A DNA stretch of 64,000 nt, from assembly GCF_018283645.1 (NCBI RefSeq), contig NZ_JAGSXH010000006.1, positions 1-64,000 on the forward strand. Direction: 5' to 3'. The position numbers were made by a program, and so were the translations under genes. Positions 8,724-17,953 of this stretch are shown piece by piece; positions within the stretch are counted from its first letter, which is position 1; each line of letters begins with the position of its first letter. This stretch comes from Actinocrinis puniceicyclus. Its GTDB lineage: Bacteria; Actinomycetota; Actinomycetes; Streptomycetales; Catenulisporaceae. The notes under the pieces were generated by a model. That model saw only the letters and a list, made by a program, of their open reading frames with translations. It was not told where the DNA came from and did no database searches.

Positions 8724-8824
8724 ACCGCCTGCCCTGAGGTCGTCGCCGTTTACCCGCCGGGCGTCAGGGCACACGGCCCTGTCGGATATCCGATGGTTGA
8801 TCATTAAGGCGGAAGGAGCGGCAG

Positions 8825-9658
8825 ATGGCCGTGAGCTCGCATACACGCGGGTATTCGGCACGTCGGATGGCGCGCAGCGACTCGGTGCGGGCCCTCGGGC
8901 GCGCCGGATTCGTTGCCCGCGGCGTCGTGTACCTGCTGATCGGCTGGATCACGCTGCTGATCGCCCTGCAGCACAAGGCGCTTGAGGCGGACCGCACCGG
9001 CGCGCTGGAGCTGATCGCGAGCAAACCGCTCGGATCGGTGCTGCTGTGGTTCCTGGTGGTCGGGTTCGGCGGCATGGCGCTGTGGCGGTTGTCCGAGGCC
9101 GCTTTTCCCACGGCGTCCGGCGGCAGCGGTAAGAAGGCGGCCGGCTCGCGCGCGGCCTCGCTGTTCCGGGTCGTCGTCTACACGCTGGCCTGCATCAGCA
9201 CCCTCACTTTTGTGTTGACGCACAAGTCCAACGGCTCCACGAATCAGGCCTCGCAGGACTTCACCGCGCGCACCATGGCGCATCCCGGCGGAGTCGTGCT
9301 GGTCGCCCTGGTCGGCATCGCGCTGATCGTCGGCGGCCTGGCGCTGGTGTGGCGCGGCGTGACGCGCAAGTTCGCCAAGGATCTGATGCTCGGCTCGATG
9401 AGCGCCGGCAAGCGGCGGTGGGTGCTGCGCCTGGGCACGATCGGCAACGTCGCGCGCGGCGTGGTCTTCGCGGCGGTCGGCGGGTTCATGCTCGACGCGG
9501 CGGTCACCTTCGATCCCAAGCAGGCCAAGGGAGTGGACGCCACGCTGCGTTCCTTCGCGGCCGCGTCGTACGGGCCGCTGCTGCTGATCCTGATGGCCGT
9601 CGGACTGGCCGCGTTCGGCCTCTACTCCTGGGGCGAGGCGCGCTGGCGCCGGCTGTGA
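8825..9658 (+). CDS. DUF1206 membrane protein
   Basis: The 277-residue integral membrane protein has six predicted helices arranged as three related pairs, each opening with a GRAGFVARG- or GNVARG-like motif (about residues 25-33, 95-105 and 205-215). This is the DUF1206 pattern. The family is widespread in actinomycetes and has no established biochemical role. The start ATG 8825 is set by GGAAGGAG seven bases upstream. The gene is divergent from the PAP2-kinase gene and ends before a strong hairpin. Confidence 0.88.
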   Translation: MAVSSHTRGYSARRMARSDSVRALGRAGFVARGVVYLLIGWITLLIALQHKALEADRTGALELIASKPLGSVLLWFLVVGFGGMALWRLSEAAFPTASGGSGKKAAGSRAASLFRVVVYTLACISTLTFVLTHKSNGSTNQASQDFTARTMAHPGGVVLVALVGIALIVGGLALVWRGVTRKFAKDLMLGSMSAGKRRWVLRLGTIGNVARGVVFAAVGGFMLDAAVTFDPKQAKGVDATLRSFAAASYGPLLLILMAVGLAAFGLYSWGEARWRRL

Positions 9659-9730
9659 GGCCGCTGATATCGCACGGTTGACGGTGCGGCTTTGTCGGCA
9701 GGGCGCCGATGGTGCGCCGAGTCGATACGG

Positions 9731-9766
9731 CGAGAGGGCCGGTCCCGCTGGGGACCGGCCCTCTCG
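9731..9766. terminator. Strong bidirectional hairpin terminator
   Basis: A perfect 16-bp stem (9731-9746 with 9751-9766) and a four-base loop sit between the converging DUF1206 and STAS genes. Confidence 0.85.
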
Positions 9767-9802
9767 CTCGTGTGCCGCGACGACTTCGGTCGAATACCGG
9801 GA

Positions 9803-10261
9803 TCACGCGGCGGACGCCGGCGGCGCCGCGGCGCACGGTTCGCCGAGCGCTTCGAGAACCGTGGGGAACACCTGGAAGGTGCCGCGAAGGCACATGTGCT
9901 CGAGCAGGCGGCGTACCCAGGGGCGCGGCGCGGCCAGGTGCAGACAGCCGCCGGCCGAGGCGAGCGTGCTGCGCCAGCGGGTCAGCACCGAGATCGCGTC
10001 CGTGTCCAGGTCGTAGAGCCGGGAAAGGTCGAGCAGCACGCGGGTTCGCCCGGCGCGCACCTGGGCGTCCAGCAGCCGGGTCAGCTCCTGCAGGCGGCCG
10101 GTGTACAGCTCGCCCCAGATACTCACCACGATGTGGTCCCCTTCGGACCGCAGCCGCAGCTCCAGACGATGCGTCGGCTGGCCGGCCGGCCGACGGCCGC
10201 CGCCGTGGGCGACGATGGGCGACGCGGGACTGCCGGCAGGGGACTCGGCGACTATTGACAC
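9803..10261 (-). CDS. STAS-domain protein (anti-sigma factor antagonist-like)
   Basis: This is a 152-residue single-domain STAS protein, the fold of SpoIIAA-type antagonists that bind anti-sigma kinases. The domain spans about residues 30-140: strand HRLELRLRSEGDHIVVSIWGEL, then LLDLSRLYDLDTDAIS. The usual phosphorylated Ser after the core Asp is replaced by Thr87 (DTDAI for DSSGL), so phosphorylation could still occur on Thr or may be lost. The GTG at 10261 follows GGAGGAG closely and is preferred over longer in-frame starts whose extension is Arg-rich and coding-poor. No RsbW/SpoIIAB-type partner gene is adjacent. The target sigma pathway is unknown. Confidence 0.82.
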   Translation of the reverse strand: MSIVAESPAGSPASPIVAHGGGRRPAGQPTHRLELRLRSEGDHIVVSIWGELYTGRLQELTRLLDAQVRAGRTRVLLDLSRLYDLDTDAISVLTRWRSTLASAGGCLHLAAPRPWVRRLLEHMCLRGTFQVFPTVLEALGEPCAAAPPASAA

Positions 10262-10610
10262 GGTTCTCCTCCTCGCTGCCCCGCCCATACCCGCGCGTGC
10301 GCTGCGTCTTCGGGCGCGGCCTTTCCGGCGCACGACACGGTGCGTAGATCGGGGGGAGCCGTCTGTACCCGGCCGGATGGAAAACATGCGTCGGCGGTGA
10401 TCACTGTTACCGGCCGCGGCCGGTCCGCGGTTGCGGTTGCGGGTGCGGTTGCGGGTGCGGGTGCGGCGAATGTTCACGGCGCTCGCGGGTACTGGGGATC
10501 GCCCCGCCGGTGAGGAGAGTACGGCCCCTCATGCCGTCCGGCGTGGACGCGTACCTGTGTAGTGGGCACGTGCCTGTTGTCGGGAGTCAGGAAGGAATAG
10601 GAGGCGGGTC
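10262..10610. other. Intergenic region with G-rich short repeats
   Basis: No gene is seen here. It holds the promoters of the STAS gene (minus) and the small membrane-protein gene (plus). At 10426-10468 lies a run of GGTTGCG and GGTGCG variants, a low-complexity stretch that could form G-rich secondary structure. Confidence 0.6.
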
Positions 10611-11048
10611 ATGCTCGTCGTAGGACTGCTGCTTCTCGCCGCCGCGGTCACCGTTGGCGCGGCCGGGATCGCGGCGAACACCGGAAGCGAGCATCAGCTG
10701 GCCGGCGGCTTCACGCTCTTCGGGTACCACTTGCACGGCTCGGCCGGCCGGCTCTACCTGGCCGGGCTGGTGATCGGGGCGGTGGCGATGCTCGGGTTCA
10801 TGATGCTCGCCGACGGGCTGCGCCGGGATGTGGCGCTGCGCCGGGAACTGGGCCGGTTCCGCCGCGACGCGCGGGCCCGGCGGCGCGCCCCCGCCCCCGC
10901 GCCGGCGGAAGAGAACCCGAAGCCCGCGGCGAAGGCGAGCGTCGCGCCGAAGACGGCAGCCGTCCCGGCCGAACCGGCCGAGAGCTCCGCAGAGGGTTCG
11001 ATCCTGCGGCGCGTGCGCGACTGGCGCCCTGCCCGTCCGGTCAGCTGA
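10611..11048 (+). CDS. Small two-TM membrane protein with basic cytoplasmic tail
   Basis: The 145-residue product has two hydrophobic helices (about residues 2-22 and 43-64) separated by a short loop, then a coiled, Arg-rich stretch (RRDVALRRELGRFRRDARARRR) and a disordered Ala/Pro tail. This resembles the small LapA-like membrane proteins annotated as hypothetical in actinomycetes; I cannot give a function. An AGGAGG-type site precedes the ATG. A 20-bp hairpin follows the stop. Confidence 0.72.
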   Translation: MLVVGLLLLAAAVTVGAAGIAANTGSEHQLAGGFTLFGYHLHGSAGRLYLAGLVIGAVAMLGFMMLADGLRRDVALRRELGRFRRDARARRRAPAPAPAEENPKPAAKASVAPKTAAVPAEPAESSAEGSILRRVRDWRPARPVS

Positions 11049-11072
11049 CGCGGCGCCGGATCATCGCGAAGC

Positions 11073-11119
11073 CGGCTGCCGCCGAGTACGAGGTGCGAGC
11101 TCGTACTCGGCGGCAGCCG
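11073..11119. terminator. 20-bp hairpin terminator between convergent genes
   Basis: A perfect 20-bp inverted repeat (11073-11092 with 11100-11119, seven-base loop) lies between the small membrane-protein gene and the GH87-like gene that converge here. Confidence 0.9.
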
Positions 11120-11151
11120 TTCTCATGGCGCGTGCGGGGTCTGGTCCCGTA

Positions 11152-14100
11152 TCAGCTGCCGAAGATCTGGAACTCGGAGACCTGCCCGGCCGGCCAGCCG
11201 GTGTCGGCGGTGAAGTTCAGCCGCACGAACCGGGTGCTGGTCACGTTGAAGGTGATGGTGACGGTGTTCCCGCTCGCCGGGTTGAAGGTGTAGCCCGCCG
11301 ACCCGACGATGGTGTTGAACGTGGACCCGTCGGTGCTGCCCAGCACGGAGAGCGTCTGTGTGCGGGTGCCCCAGGCGCTGGAGGGCGGCAGGTCGAGCAC
11401 GATCCGGCCGACCGACTTCGTCGAGCCCAGATCCACCTGCAGCCACTGCGGGAACGCGTTGTCAGTGCTCTCCCAGTAGCTGCCGGTGTTGCCGTCCACG
11501 GCGTTCGCGGGCGCGTAGGTCTGCGTGTACCCGCTGGCCGAGGCCGGCTGGTTCAGCGCGAGGTTCGTGTTCGAACTCACACCGCTGCCGGACAGGGCGA
11601 CGGTGGCCGGGCTGCCCGGGGCGTTGCTCGCGATGCTCAGTGTGCCGGTGCGTGATCCGGTCGCGGTCGGGGTGAAGGTGACGTTCACGGTGCACGACGA
11701 GCCGGCCGCGATGGAACCGCCGCAGTTGTTGCTCTGCGCGAAGTCGCCGCTGGTCGAGATCGACGAGACCGAGGCCGCCGCCGCCCCGCTGTTGCTCACC
11801 GTGACCGCCTGCGTGCCGGTGGTCGAGCCGACGCTCTGGTTTCCGAAGCTCAGGCTCGACGGGCTGACCGCCAGCGCCGGGCCGGACGAGCCGCCGCCGC
11901 TGGGGAAGACCTCGAAGTCAGAAAGCTGACCGGCCGCCCAGCCGGTGTTGCCGGTGATGTTGACCCGTACGTAACGGGCGTTCGCCGCGCCGAAGGTGAT
12001 GGTGACGGTGTTGTTGTTGGCGTTCGGGTCGAAGGAGTACCCGGCCGAGCCCACGATGGTCGAGAAGTTCGAGCCGTCCGTGGAGCCGAGCACCGAGAGC
12101 GTCTGCGTCCGCGCGCCCCAGGCCGTGGACGGCGGCAGCCTGAGGATCAGCTTATTGACGCTGTAGTTCTGGCCGAGGTCCACCTGGGCCCACTGCGGGA
12201 AGGAGCCGTTGGCGCTCTCCCAGTAGGTGGAGGGGTCGGCGTCGGTCATGTTCGCCGGCACGTACTGCCCGTTGCCCGAACTGGCCGACGCAGGCTTTCC
12301 GGCTGCGATGTCGGTGTTGCCGTCGATCGCGCTGCCGCTGAGCGCCACCGTGGTCGGGCTGTTGTTGGCGTTACTCGTGACGGTCAGCGTGCCGGTGCGG
12401 GTGCCGCCGGCCGTCGGCCTGAAGGTGACCGACACGGTGCAGGATGCGCTGACCGCGACCGTCGCGCAGTTGTCGGTCTGGCTGAAGTCGCCGGTCACGG
12501 AGACCGCGGAGACGCTCGCCGAGGCGGTGCCGGAGTTGGTGACCGTCACCGACTGCGCGGCCGAGGACGAGCCGACGAGCGTGCCGGCGAAGGTCAGGCT
12601 CGCGGGGTTGGCGTTCAGGACCGGGCCGGGTGCGGTGCCGGTGCCGGAGAGGCTCACGGTGTTGGTGACGCCCCCGGCGGTGACCGTCAGGGTTCCACTT
12701 CGCGTACCCGTCGCGGTCGGCTTGAACGTCACGCTCACCGCGCAGGAACCGTTCGCGGCGATCGACGATCCGCAGTTGTCGCTCTGCGCGAAATCGCCGC
12801 TGACGGAGATCGACGAGACGGGCGCGGCCGAACCGGTCGGGTTGGAGACCGTCACGGTCTGCGCGACGCTCGTGGTGCCGGTGGTCTGCGAGCCGAAGTT
12901 CAGCGAGTTCGGGCTGGCGGTGACTCCGGTGGCCGGGTACGGCGGGTACACCGGGGCCGGCCAGCCGTTGCACTGGGTCGGGCTGATGCCGGAGTCGCCG
13001 CCGCCGTCGGTGATCGCGAAGCTCGAGCCCTCACAGCTGTAGCTCGGCGGGTTGCCCGCGTTGGCCTGCGCCACGCCGGTCGCGGCGACGTTGGTGAACG
13101 ACGCGGCGCCGCCGGTCTGCTCCTGCAGGGCGAAGGTGCCGGTTCCGGCGATGGTGACGTTGTCGAGATTCACCCCGCTGATGGTGCCCTCAACCCACTG
13201 AATCGCTTCGTAAGGGCTCTGCTCGATCAGCGCGTTGCTCACGTTGATCGGTCCGGTGATGGCGCCCTGGCTGCCGTCGAACCACAGCGAGCCGACGCCG
13301 AACTGCCAGTTCGGGTCGAGGTCGCCGTTGCGGATCAGGGTATTGTTCTGGATCGTGGTGGTGCCGACGGGGGTCGAGCTGAAGCGCTGCCCGACGTGGA
13401 TGCCGCCGCCCTGGGTGATGCCGGTGTCCTGCACCAGGTTGCCGGAGACGGTGTTGTCGTGGCCGCCGTAGATGGCGATTCCGTTGGCCAGCATCTGCAG
13501 CTGGACCGTGTTGTCGGAGATCGTGTCGTTGGCGTCGGCGCCGATGGCGGAGTCGGCCCAGGTGGCGATGCCGTCGTCACCGGTGTTGCGCAGGTCGCTG
13601 TTGGTGACGGTGGAGCCGGTGACGCCGCCGTGGAAGTTGACGCCGTCCGCGGTGGTGTCCCGGATCCGCATGCCGCTGAAGGTCAGGCCGTTCATCGGGC
13701 CGTCCATCCAGGCGCCGACCTTCATGTGCTCGATCCACACGTTCGAGACGGAGGAACTGCTCATCGCGCCGCCGATCCCGTTGACCTGGCAGCCGTCGCA
13801 GCGTTCTTGCACGTTGCCGGAGATCGCGAAGTCCCGCAGGTGCACGTTCGTGCTCGGATTGGGTGCCGAGTTGCCGTAGAAGCCGGGGGCGGTGCCCGCG
13901 ATGGTGGAGTACCACATGCCGGCGCCCGCGATCGTCACGTTGTTGACGCTGACGTGGCCCGGGATGTTGTAGGTACCCGGCGGGATCCACACCGTGCCGC
14001 CCGACCCGGCGGCGCTGATCGCGGCGTTGAAGGCGTTGGTCGAGTCGTTGACGCCGCTGGCGTCGGCGCCCTCGCTGGTCACCGAGACCGAGCCGGACGG

Positions 14101-14733
14101 CTGGGCCGGCGGCGAGCCGACGTTCTCGAAGTCGGCGAAGTCGATCGTGTAGGAGGACGCGGTGTCCTGCGGGTCGACCTGGAGGGTGAAGGTGGTGCCG
14201 GCCTGGTAGGTGGTCGGGAAGAGCCGGTGCACCTCGTCGTAGAAGTGGTGCGGGTTGCCACCCGGGGAGTTGGTGAAGGGGTAGCTGCCGTAGTACCAGC
14301 TGTAGGCGTTGGTGAGGGTGAAGTCGGGCTGCTTGGTGCCGTTGATGTAGAGCGAGAGCGGCGCGGTGTAAACGGAGCCGCCCGAGGTGTCGGGGATGCT
14401 GTACCGGAAGTCGATCGAGTTGGTGGCGACCGGCGTGGTGAACGTGACGTACTTGCCGGTGCCCTGGAGTGTCACGGCTTTGCGGTACGACGCCTCGTCG
14501 GCGAGTTGGCCTTGGGTGTAGCTGGGGCCGATGACGGTTCCGTTGGTGCTGGAGTTCTCGGCCTGCACCTCGACGTACGGCAGGCTGGCGCCGCTGCCGC
14601 CGGTGGCGGCGGCTTGCGCGGCCGGGATGGTGAGCGCGATGGCGCCGCCGGCCAGCAGCGCGGCGCCGCTGACGAGGGCGGCGGCGCGCTGCACCCGGCG
14701 CGGCGGGCGGATGGGGGAATCGGGCTGGGACAA
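11152..14733 (-). CDS. Secreted modular GH87-like alpha-1,3-glucanase/mycodextranase
   Basis: A 1193-residue secreted enzyme. Order: signal peptide (to about 41); a CBM35/6-like domain (about 45-205, opening YVEVQAENSS); a right-handed beta-helix catalytic region (about 210-590) with Asp-rich turns such as NTGDDG and WMDGPMNG, typical of GH87 alpha-1,3-glucanases; two choice-of-anchor-D (ASPM/SPD-2-like) repeats (about 605-800); a discoidin-type CBM32 (about 808-945); a third anchor-D repeat; and a second discoidin domain at the C-terminus. The two anchor-D/discoidin blocks are near duplicates. The start is TTG 14733, with AGGAG seven bases upstream. It likely degrades fungal or bacterial alpha-1,3-glucan. 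GH87 is assigned from architecture and motifs; other beta-helix families remain possible. Confidence 0.8.
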   Translation of the reverse strand: MSQPDSPIRPPRRVQRAAALVSGAALLAGGAIALTIPAAQAAATGGSGASLPYVEVQAENSSTNGTVIGPSYTQGQLADEASYRKAVTLQGTGKYVTFTTPVATNSIDFRYSIPDTSGGSVYTAPLSLYINGTKQPDFTLTNAYSWYYGSYPFTNSPGGNPHHFYDEVHRLFPTTYQAGTTFTLQVDPQDTASSYTIDFADFENVGSPPAQPSGSVSVTSEGADASGVNDSTNAFNAAISAAGSGGTVWIPPGTYNIPGHVSVNNVTIAGAGMWYSTIAGTAPGFYGNSAPNPSTNVHLRDFAISGNVQERCDGCQVNGIGGAMSSSSVSNVWIEHMKVGAWMDGPMNGLTFSGMRIRDTTADGVNFHGGVTGSTVTNSDLRNTGDDGIATWADSAIGADANDTISDNTVQLQMLANGIAIYGGHDNTVSGNLVQDTGITQGGGIHVGQRFSSTPVGTTTIQNNTLIRNGDLDPNWQFGVGSLWFDGSQGAITGPINVSNALIEQSPYEAIQWVEGTISGVNLDNVTIAGTGTFALQEQTGGAASFTNVAATGVAQANAGNPPSYSCEGSSFAITDGGGDSGISPTQCNGWPAPVYPPYPATGVTASPNSLNFGSQTTGTTSVAQTVTVSNPTGSAAPVSSISVSGDFAQSDNCGSSIAANGSCAVSVTFKPTATGTRSGTLTVTAGGVTNTVSLSGTGTAPGPVLNANPASLTFAGTLVGSSSAAQSVTVTNSGTASASVSAVSVTGDFSQTDNCATVAVSASCTVSVTFRPTAGGTRTGTLTVTSNANNSPTTVALSGSAIDGNTDIAAGKPASASSGNGQYVPANMTDADPSTYWESANGSFPQWAQVDLGQNYSVNKLILRLPPSTAWGARTQTLSVLGSTDGSNFSTIVGSAGYSFDPNANNNTVTITFGAANARYVRVNITGNTGWAAGQLSDFEVFPSGGGSSGPALAVSPSSLSFGNQSVGSTTGTQAVTVSNSGAAAASVSSISTSGDFAQSNNCGGSIAAGSSCTVNVTFTPTATGSRTGTLSIASNAPGSPATVALSGSGVSSNTNLALNQPASASGYTQTYAPANAVDGNTGSYWESTDNAFPQWLQVDLGSTKSVGRIVLDLPPSSAWGTRTQTLSVLGSTDGSTFNTIVGSAGYTFNPASGNTVTITFNVTSTRFVRLNFTADTGWPAGQVSEFQIFGS

Positions 14734-15226
14734 GGTGGTGCTCCTTTCGGCACGAGGCCGGCCGTGGGCCGCATGGATGGCGTCGCGCGTGGGTGGGAGG
14801 AGCGAGGGGTAAGGAGGAAAGTAACCTTCTCGACATCCGGGCGCAATATCTAGACGGATGACTGGTGAATCTTTACTAGCTCTTGCAGGAGTGGCGAAGT
14901 GCCGCCTCGGTGCGTGACCGGCAGGCCGGTGCGGTTGCGCAACAGGACCGTGTGTTGTCTGAGTGCTGTCGAATGCTTCGCCGAGCCGGCGGCGTCTCTC
15001 GGCCCGGCCGTGGGCAAGGCCGTGGGCACGGGCGTATCAGAACCCGGTCCGCGTGATCACGCCGCGTTCCGTCGGCTGCGGACAACCGGGCCGACGACCA
15101 TGCCGAGGGCCGGTGCGGCCGGCCCGCTGCGTGCCGGGCCCAAGGTGTGCCGGCCCATGCCGCGCTCATGGGCCCGTGCCGTGCCGTGCCGCGGCGTGTT
15201 GCGTTATGTCGCGTAGCGCTCTGGTG
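14734..15226. other. Intergenic region upstream of the glucanase gene
   Basis: About 490 bases without a supportable gene. An AT-richer patch at about 14845-14885 probably holds the glucanase promoter. A short GTGCC repeat run lies near 15175-15200. No clear palindrome was found. Confidence 0.5.
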
Positions 15227-16390
15227 TCACACCGGCAGGACGGCCAGCTCCCGATCGGTGAGGTTCAGCCGTTCGCCGCCGTTCTCCGTGCACAGCACGA
15301 TGTCCTCGATCCGGGCCCCGAAGCGGCCCGGAAGGTAGATGCCCGGTTCGACGGAGAACGCCATGCCCGGCTCCAGCGGCCGCGCGCTGCCGGCCACGAT
15401 GTACGGCTCCTCATGCGTTTCCATGCCGATGCCGTGGCCGGTCCGGTGGACGAATCGGTCGCCGTATCCGGCCGCCGCGATCAGATCACGCCCCACGGCG
15501 TCGAGTTGCTCTGCGGTGATCCCTGGACGCACTGCCTCGACCTGTGCCCGCTGGGCCCGCAACAGCACTTCGTACATCGCGCGGAAGTCCGTGTGCGGCT
15601 CGCCGAGCGCGTAGACGCGGGTCGAGTCAGAACAGTAGCCGTCGCGTGTCGTGCCGCCGATGTCGACCACGACCGGATCCCCGGCTTCGATGACCCGGTC
15701 CGAGACCTCATGATGCGGGCTCGCGCCGTTCGGCCCGGACGCCACGATCACGAAATCGACCCGCGCGTGCCCCGCCGCGATGATCGCGTCCGCGATGTCC
15801 CGTCCGACCTGCCGCTCCGTGCGCCCGACGCGCAAGAACTCGCCCATGCGGGAGTGCACCTCGTCGATCGCGGCGCCCGCCCGGCGCAGCGCCTGCGCCT
15901 CCGCCGCGTTCTTGCGCAGTCGCAGCCCGCTGAGCACTGCTCCGGCCAGGTCCTGTCGCGCGTCCGGCATGGCCCTGCGGAACCCGTCGGCCTTCTCCAC
16001 CCACATGTGGTTGTCCAAGCCGACGCGGGCGGCCCCCGGCAGGCAGGCCGCCGCGATCGCGTACGGGTCGTCGGTCTCGTTCCACGCGACGATCTCCAGG
16101 CCCGAGGCGCCGGCCGGGGACGCGGCCGCGGCGGGTTCCTCCAGCGCGGGCACGATCAGACGGGGTTCTCCGCGCACCGGCAGCAGCAGGCAGGTCAGCC
16201 GTTCCAACGGCAGAGCGTCGTAGCCGGTGAGGTAGCGCAGGTCCGCGCTGGGGCACACCAGCAGCGCGTCGAATCCGGCCCGCGCGGCGGCCTCGCGCGC
16301 GTCATGCAGGCGCTGCGCAGCGAAGAGCGTGGCCGATGGCGTCTGCGCGGCCGGCGCTTCGGGCGCTGGGACGTCCCCGCGGTCCGTCAT
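15227..16390 (-). CDS. M24 family Xaa-Pro aminopeptidase-like metallopeptidase
   Basis: The 387-residue protein has the two-domain creatinase/aminopeptidase P layout: an N-terminal domain (about 20-150, LLVCPSADLRYLTGYDALP) and a pita-bread catalytic domain. All five dimetal ligands of the family are recognisable: Asp in VDIGG, Asp in CSDSTR, His in TGHGIG, Glu in HEEPY and Glu in ARIEDIV. It probably removes N-terminal residues before proline in the cytosol. ATG 16390 is chosen because AGGAG lies five bases upstream; the longer in-frame start at 16438 adds 16 unlikely residues. It stands alone. Confidence 0.93.
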   Translation of the reverse strand: MTDRGDVPAPEAPAAQTPSATLFAAQRLHDAREAAARAGFDALLVCPSADLRYLTGYDALPLERLTCLLLPVRGEPRLIVPALEEPAAAASPAGASGLEIVAWNETDDPYAIAAACLPGAARVGLDNHMWVEKADGFRRAMPDARQDLAGAVLSGLRLRKNAAEAQALRRAGAAIDEVHSRMGEFLRVGRTERQVGRDIADAIIAAGHARVDFVIVASGPNGASPHHEVSDRVIEAGDPVVVDIGGTTRDGYCSDSTRVYALGEPHTDFRAMYEVLLRAQRAQVEAVRPGITAEQLDAVGRDLIAAAGYGDRFVHRTGHGIGMETHEEPYIVAGSARPLEPGMAFSVEPGIYLPGRFGARIEDIVLCTENGGERLNLTDRELAVLPV

Positions 16391-16503
16391 GGCGACTCCT
16401 GATCGAACGTGAAGCGGATCCCTGGATTGGCGACCCATCCATCCTGCCGCAGAGCGCGGCTATCGCGCGGCACCGGGGCGCCGTGGCCCGGTACGTTCGA
16501 GGC

Positions 16504-16562
16504 CGCGAGACGCCGCGAGAAGGCGAGACCGCGACACCGCGACACCGCGAGACGCCGCGACA
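16504..16562. repeat. Degenerate GCGAGAC/GCGACAC repeat tract
   Basis: The gap between the peptidase and TetR genes contains many degenerate 7-9-base copies of CGCGAGAC and CGCGACAC. No gene is visible. Confidence 0.75.
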
Positions 16563-16587
16563 GCCCGGCGATTGTCGTCGGGGGCGC

Positions 16588-17157
16588 TCACGCCGGGCGC
16601 AGACCGGACAGCGTCACGGTGACGATCCGGTCGAGCGCGGCGTTACTGCGCGCCTCGGTGGCGGCGCCCAGCGCGTGCAGGCAGTAGGCGGCGAGTTCGC
16701 CGGCGGGTACGTCGCCGCGCACCTCGCCCCGCTCGGCCGCCGCTGTGATCAGGGCACTGATGAACTGGTGCAGGTGCTGGTGGGCGCGGACGGCGTGGTC
16801 CGCCCGGTGCAGGTGCGAGGCCAGTTCGCTCTCCTCGCGCCGTTCCCGCGAAAGAACCGCGTACGCGCGCAGGACGGCCTCAAGCCGTCGGCCCGGTTCC
16901 GCCTGCTGTTCGCTGATCCCGGCGAGCCGGCGCAGGTGCTCGTCGACGTGCCGCTGGTGCCATGCGGCGAGGATCGACTCGATGTCCGGAAAGTACTTGT
17001 AGAGCGTGGCGCGGCCGATTCCGCTGTGCTTGGCGATCTCGGACATCGTCACGCCGGTGAGTCCGCGCTCGGCGACCAAGGCGGCGGTGGCGTCGAGCGT
17101 CGCCTCGCGCACCGCGTCCCGGTGCGCCGCGATCGTCTCGTTCCACAGCTTCGGCAT
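16588..17157 (-). CDS. TetR family transcriptional regulator
   Basis: This is a 189-residue one-component repressor. The N-terminal helix-turn-helix is plain (TMSEIAKHSGIGRATLYKYF, about residues 37-56), followed by a helical ligand-binding domain with an RERREES segment. It is divergently transcribed from a methyltransferase gene, and a 12+12-base imperfect palindrome lies between them, the usual layout for a TetR repressor controlling itself and its neighbour. The ligand is unknown. The ATG at 17157 gives the standard length, starting directly before the first helix (MPKLWNETIAAHRDAV). Confidence 0.92.
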   Translation of the reverse strand: MPKLWNETIAAHRDAVREATLDATAALVAERGLTGVTMSEIAKHSGIGRATLYKYFPDIESILAAWHQRHVDEHLRRLAGISEQQAEPGRRLEAVLRAYAVLSRERREESELASHLHRADHAVRAHQHLHQFISALITAAAERGEVRGDVPAGELAAYCLHALGAATEARSNAALDRIVTVTLSGLRPA

Positions 17158-17185
17158 GAGCCGATGATACGAGTTGGCCCACTGG

Positions 17186-17217
17186 ATACATACTGACTTG
17201 ACTATGACAGAGTGTAT
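17186..17217. promoter_or_regulatory. Putative TetR operator
   Basis: ATACATACTGAC (17186-17197) and GACAGAGTGTAT (17206-17217) form an inverted repeat matching at 9 of 12 positions, with an eight-base spacer containing TTGACT, a plausible plus-strand -35 element. It sits midway between the divergent TetR and methyltransferase genes. Confidence 0.6.
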
Positions 17218-17270
17218 TGCAAAACTGGGGCCTGATCGCGCTACCGAGGTGAGACCAGGGAGTTCGCCGA

Positions 17271-17878
17271 TGGCACGACTGCCCGCGCCGGGTGGCCGGA
17301 ACCGGTTCGAGGAGCTGCACGCCGGCACGCCGCCGTGGGACATCGGCCGGCCGCAGCCGGCCTTCGCCGCGCTCGCCAAGCAGGGCGAGATCCGCGGGCG
17401 GGTGCTGGACGTAGGCTGCGGAACCGGGGAACACACGCTGATGGCCGCGGCCCGGGGCATGACGGCGACCGGGATCGACCTGGATGCAGGCGCAGTGCGG
17501 GCGGCCGAGCGGAAAGCGTGCGCGCGGGGCCTCGCGGCGCGCTTCCGCCAACACGACGCGTTGCGGCTGGCCGAGCTCGGCGAGAGCTTCGACACGGTTC
17601 TGGACTCGTTGTGCCTGCACGCTCTGAGCGCAGCCGACCGCGGCGTCTATCTGGACGCCGTGCGCCGGATCCTCGATCCGGGCGGCCGTTTCTTCGCGCT
17701 GTGCTACAGCGAGCGGCAGCCCGCCGGCTCCGGCGTGCCGCACCGCCGGTCGCGGCGGGAAATCGGATCCTGGTTCGCCGAGGGGTGGGTCCTGGACCGC
17801 CTGGAAGCGACCATGTGCGCGGCCAACCCGTTCCCCGAGGGCGTGGCCGCATGGCTCGTCGCGTGCACCCGAACCTGA
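17271..17878 (+). CDS. SAM-dependent methyltransferase, TetR-linked
   Basis: A 202-residue class I methyltransferase with motif I LDVGCGTGEHT (46-56) and the acidic IDLD loop. The N-terminal FEELHAGTPPWDIGRPQPA motif is typical of thiopurine/tellurite-resistance-like methyltransferases that act on small molecules. I chose ATG 17271 because AGGGAG precedes it; a start at 17205 would cover the putative operator. The divergent TetR gene suggests that it detoxifies a compound sensed by that repressor. This is inference. Confidence 0.85.
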
Positions 17879-17905
17879 TCCCTAGCCGTGTCCGTGTCCG
17901 CGCCG

Positions 17906-17923
17906 GTATCCGTATCCGTATTC
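17906..17923. repeat. GTATCC hexamer repeat
   Basis: Three successive 6-base units (GTATCC, GTATCC, GTATTC) lie just upstream of the DUF2218 gene, after a similar CCGTGT pair. Only low-complexity sequence is seen. Confidence 0.7.
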
Positions 17924-17953
17924 GCTCGAACACAAACGAAAGGACTGGTTGCC

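Noticed and set aside
10995-11020. A second T-loop-like GGTTCGATCC
   Set aside because: Within a coding region; no cloverleaf partners.
13396-14853. A 485-codon open frame on the plus strand opposite the GH87-like gene
   Set aside because: It is the antisense shadow of a high-GC gene: Val/Gly/Asp/Arg-rich, no recognisable motif, whereas the minus strand encodes clear domains.
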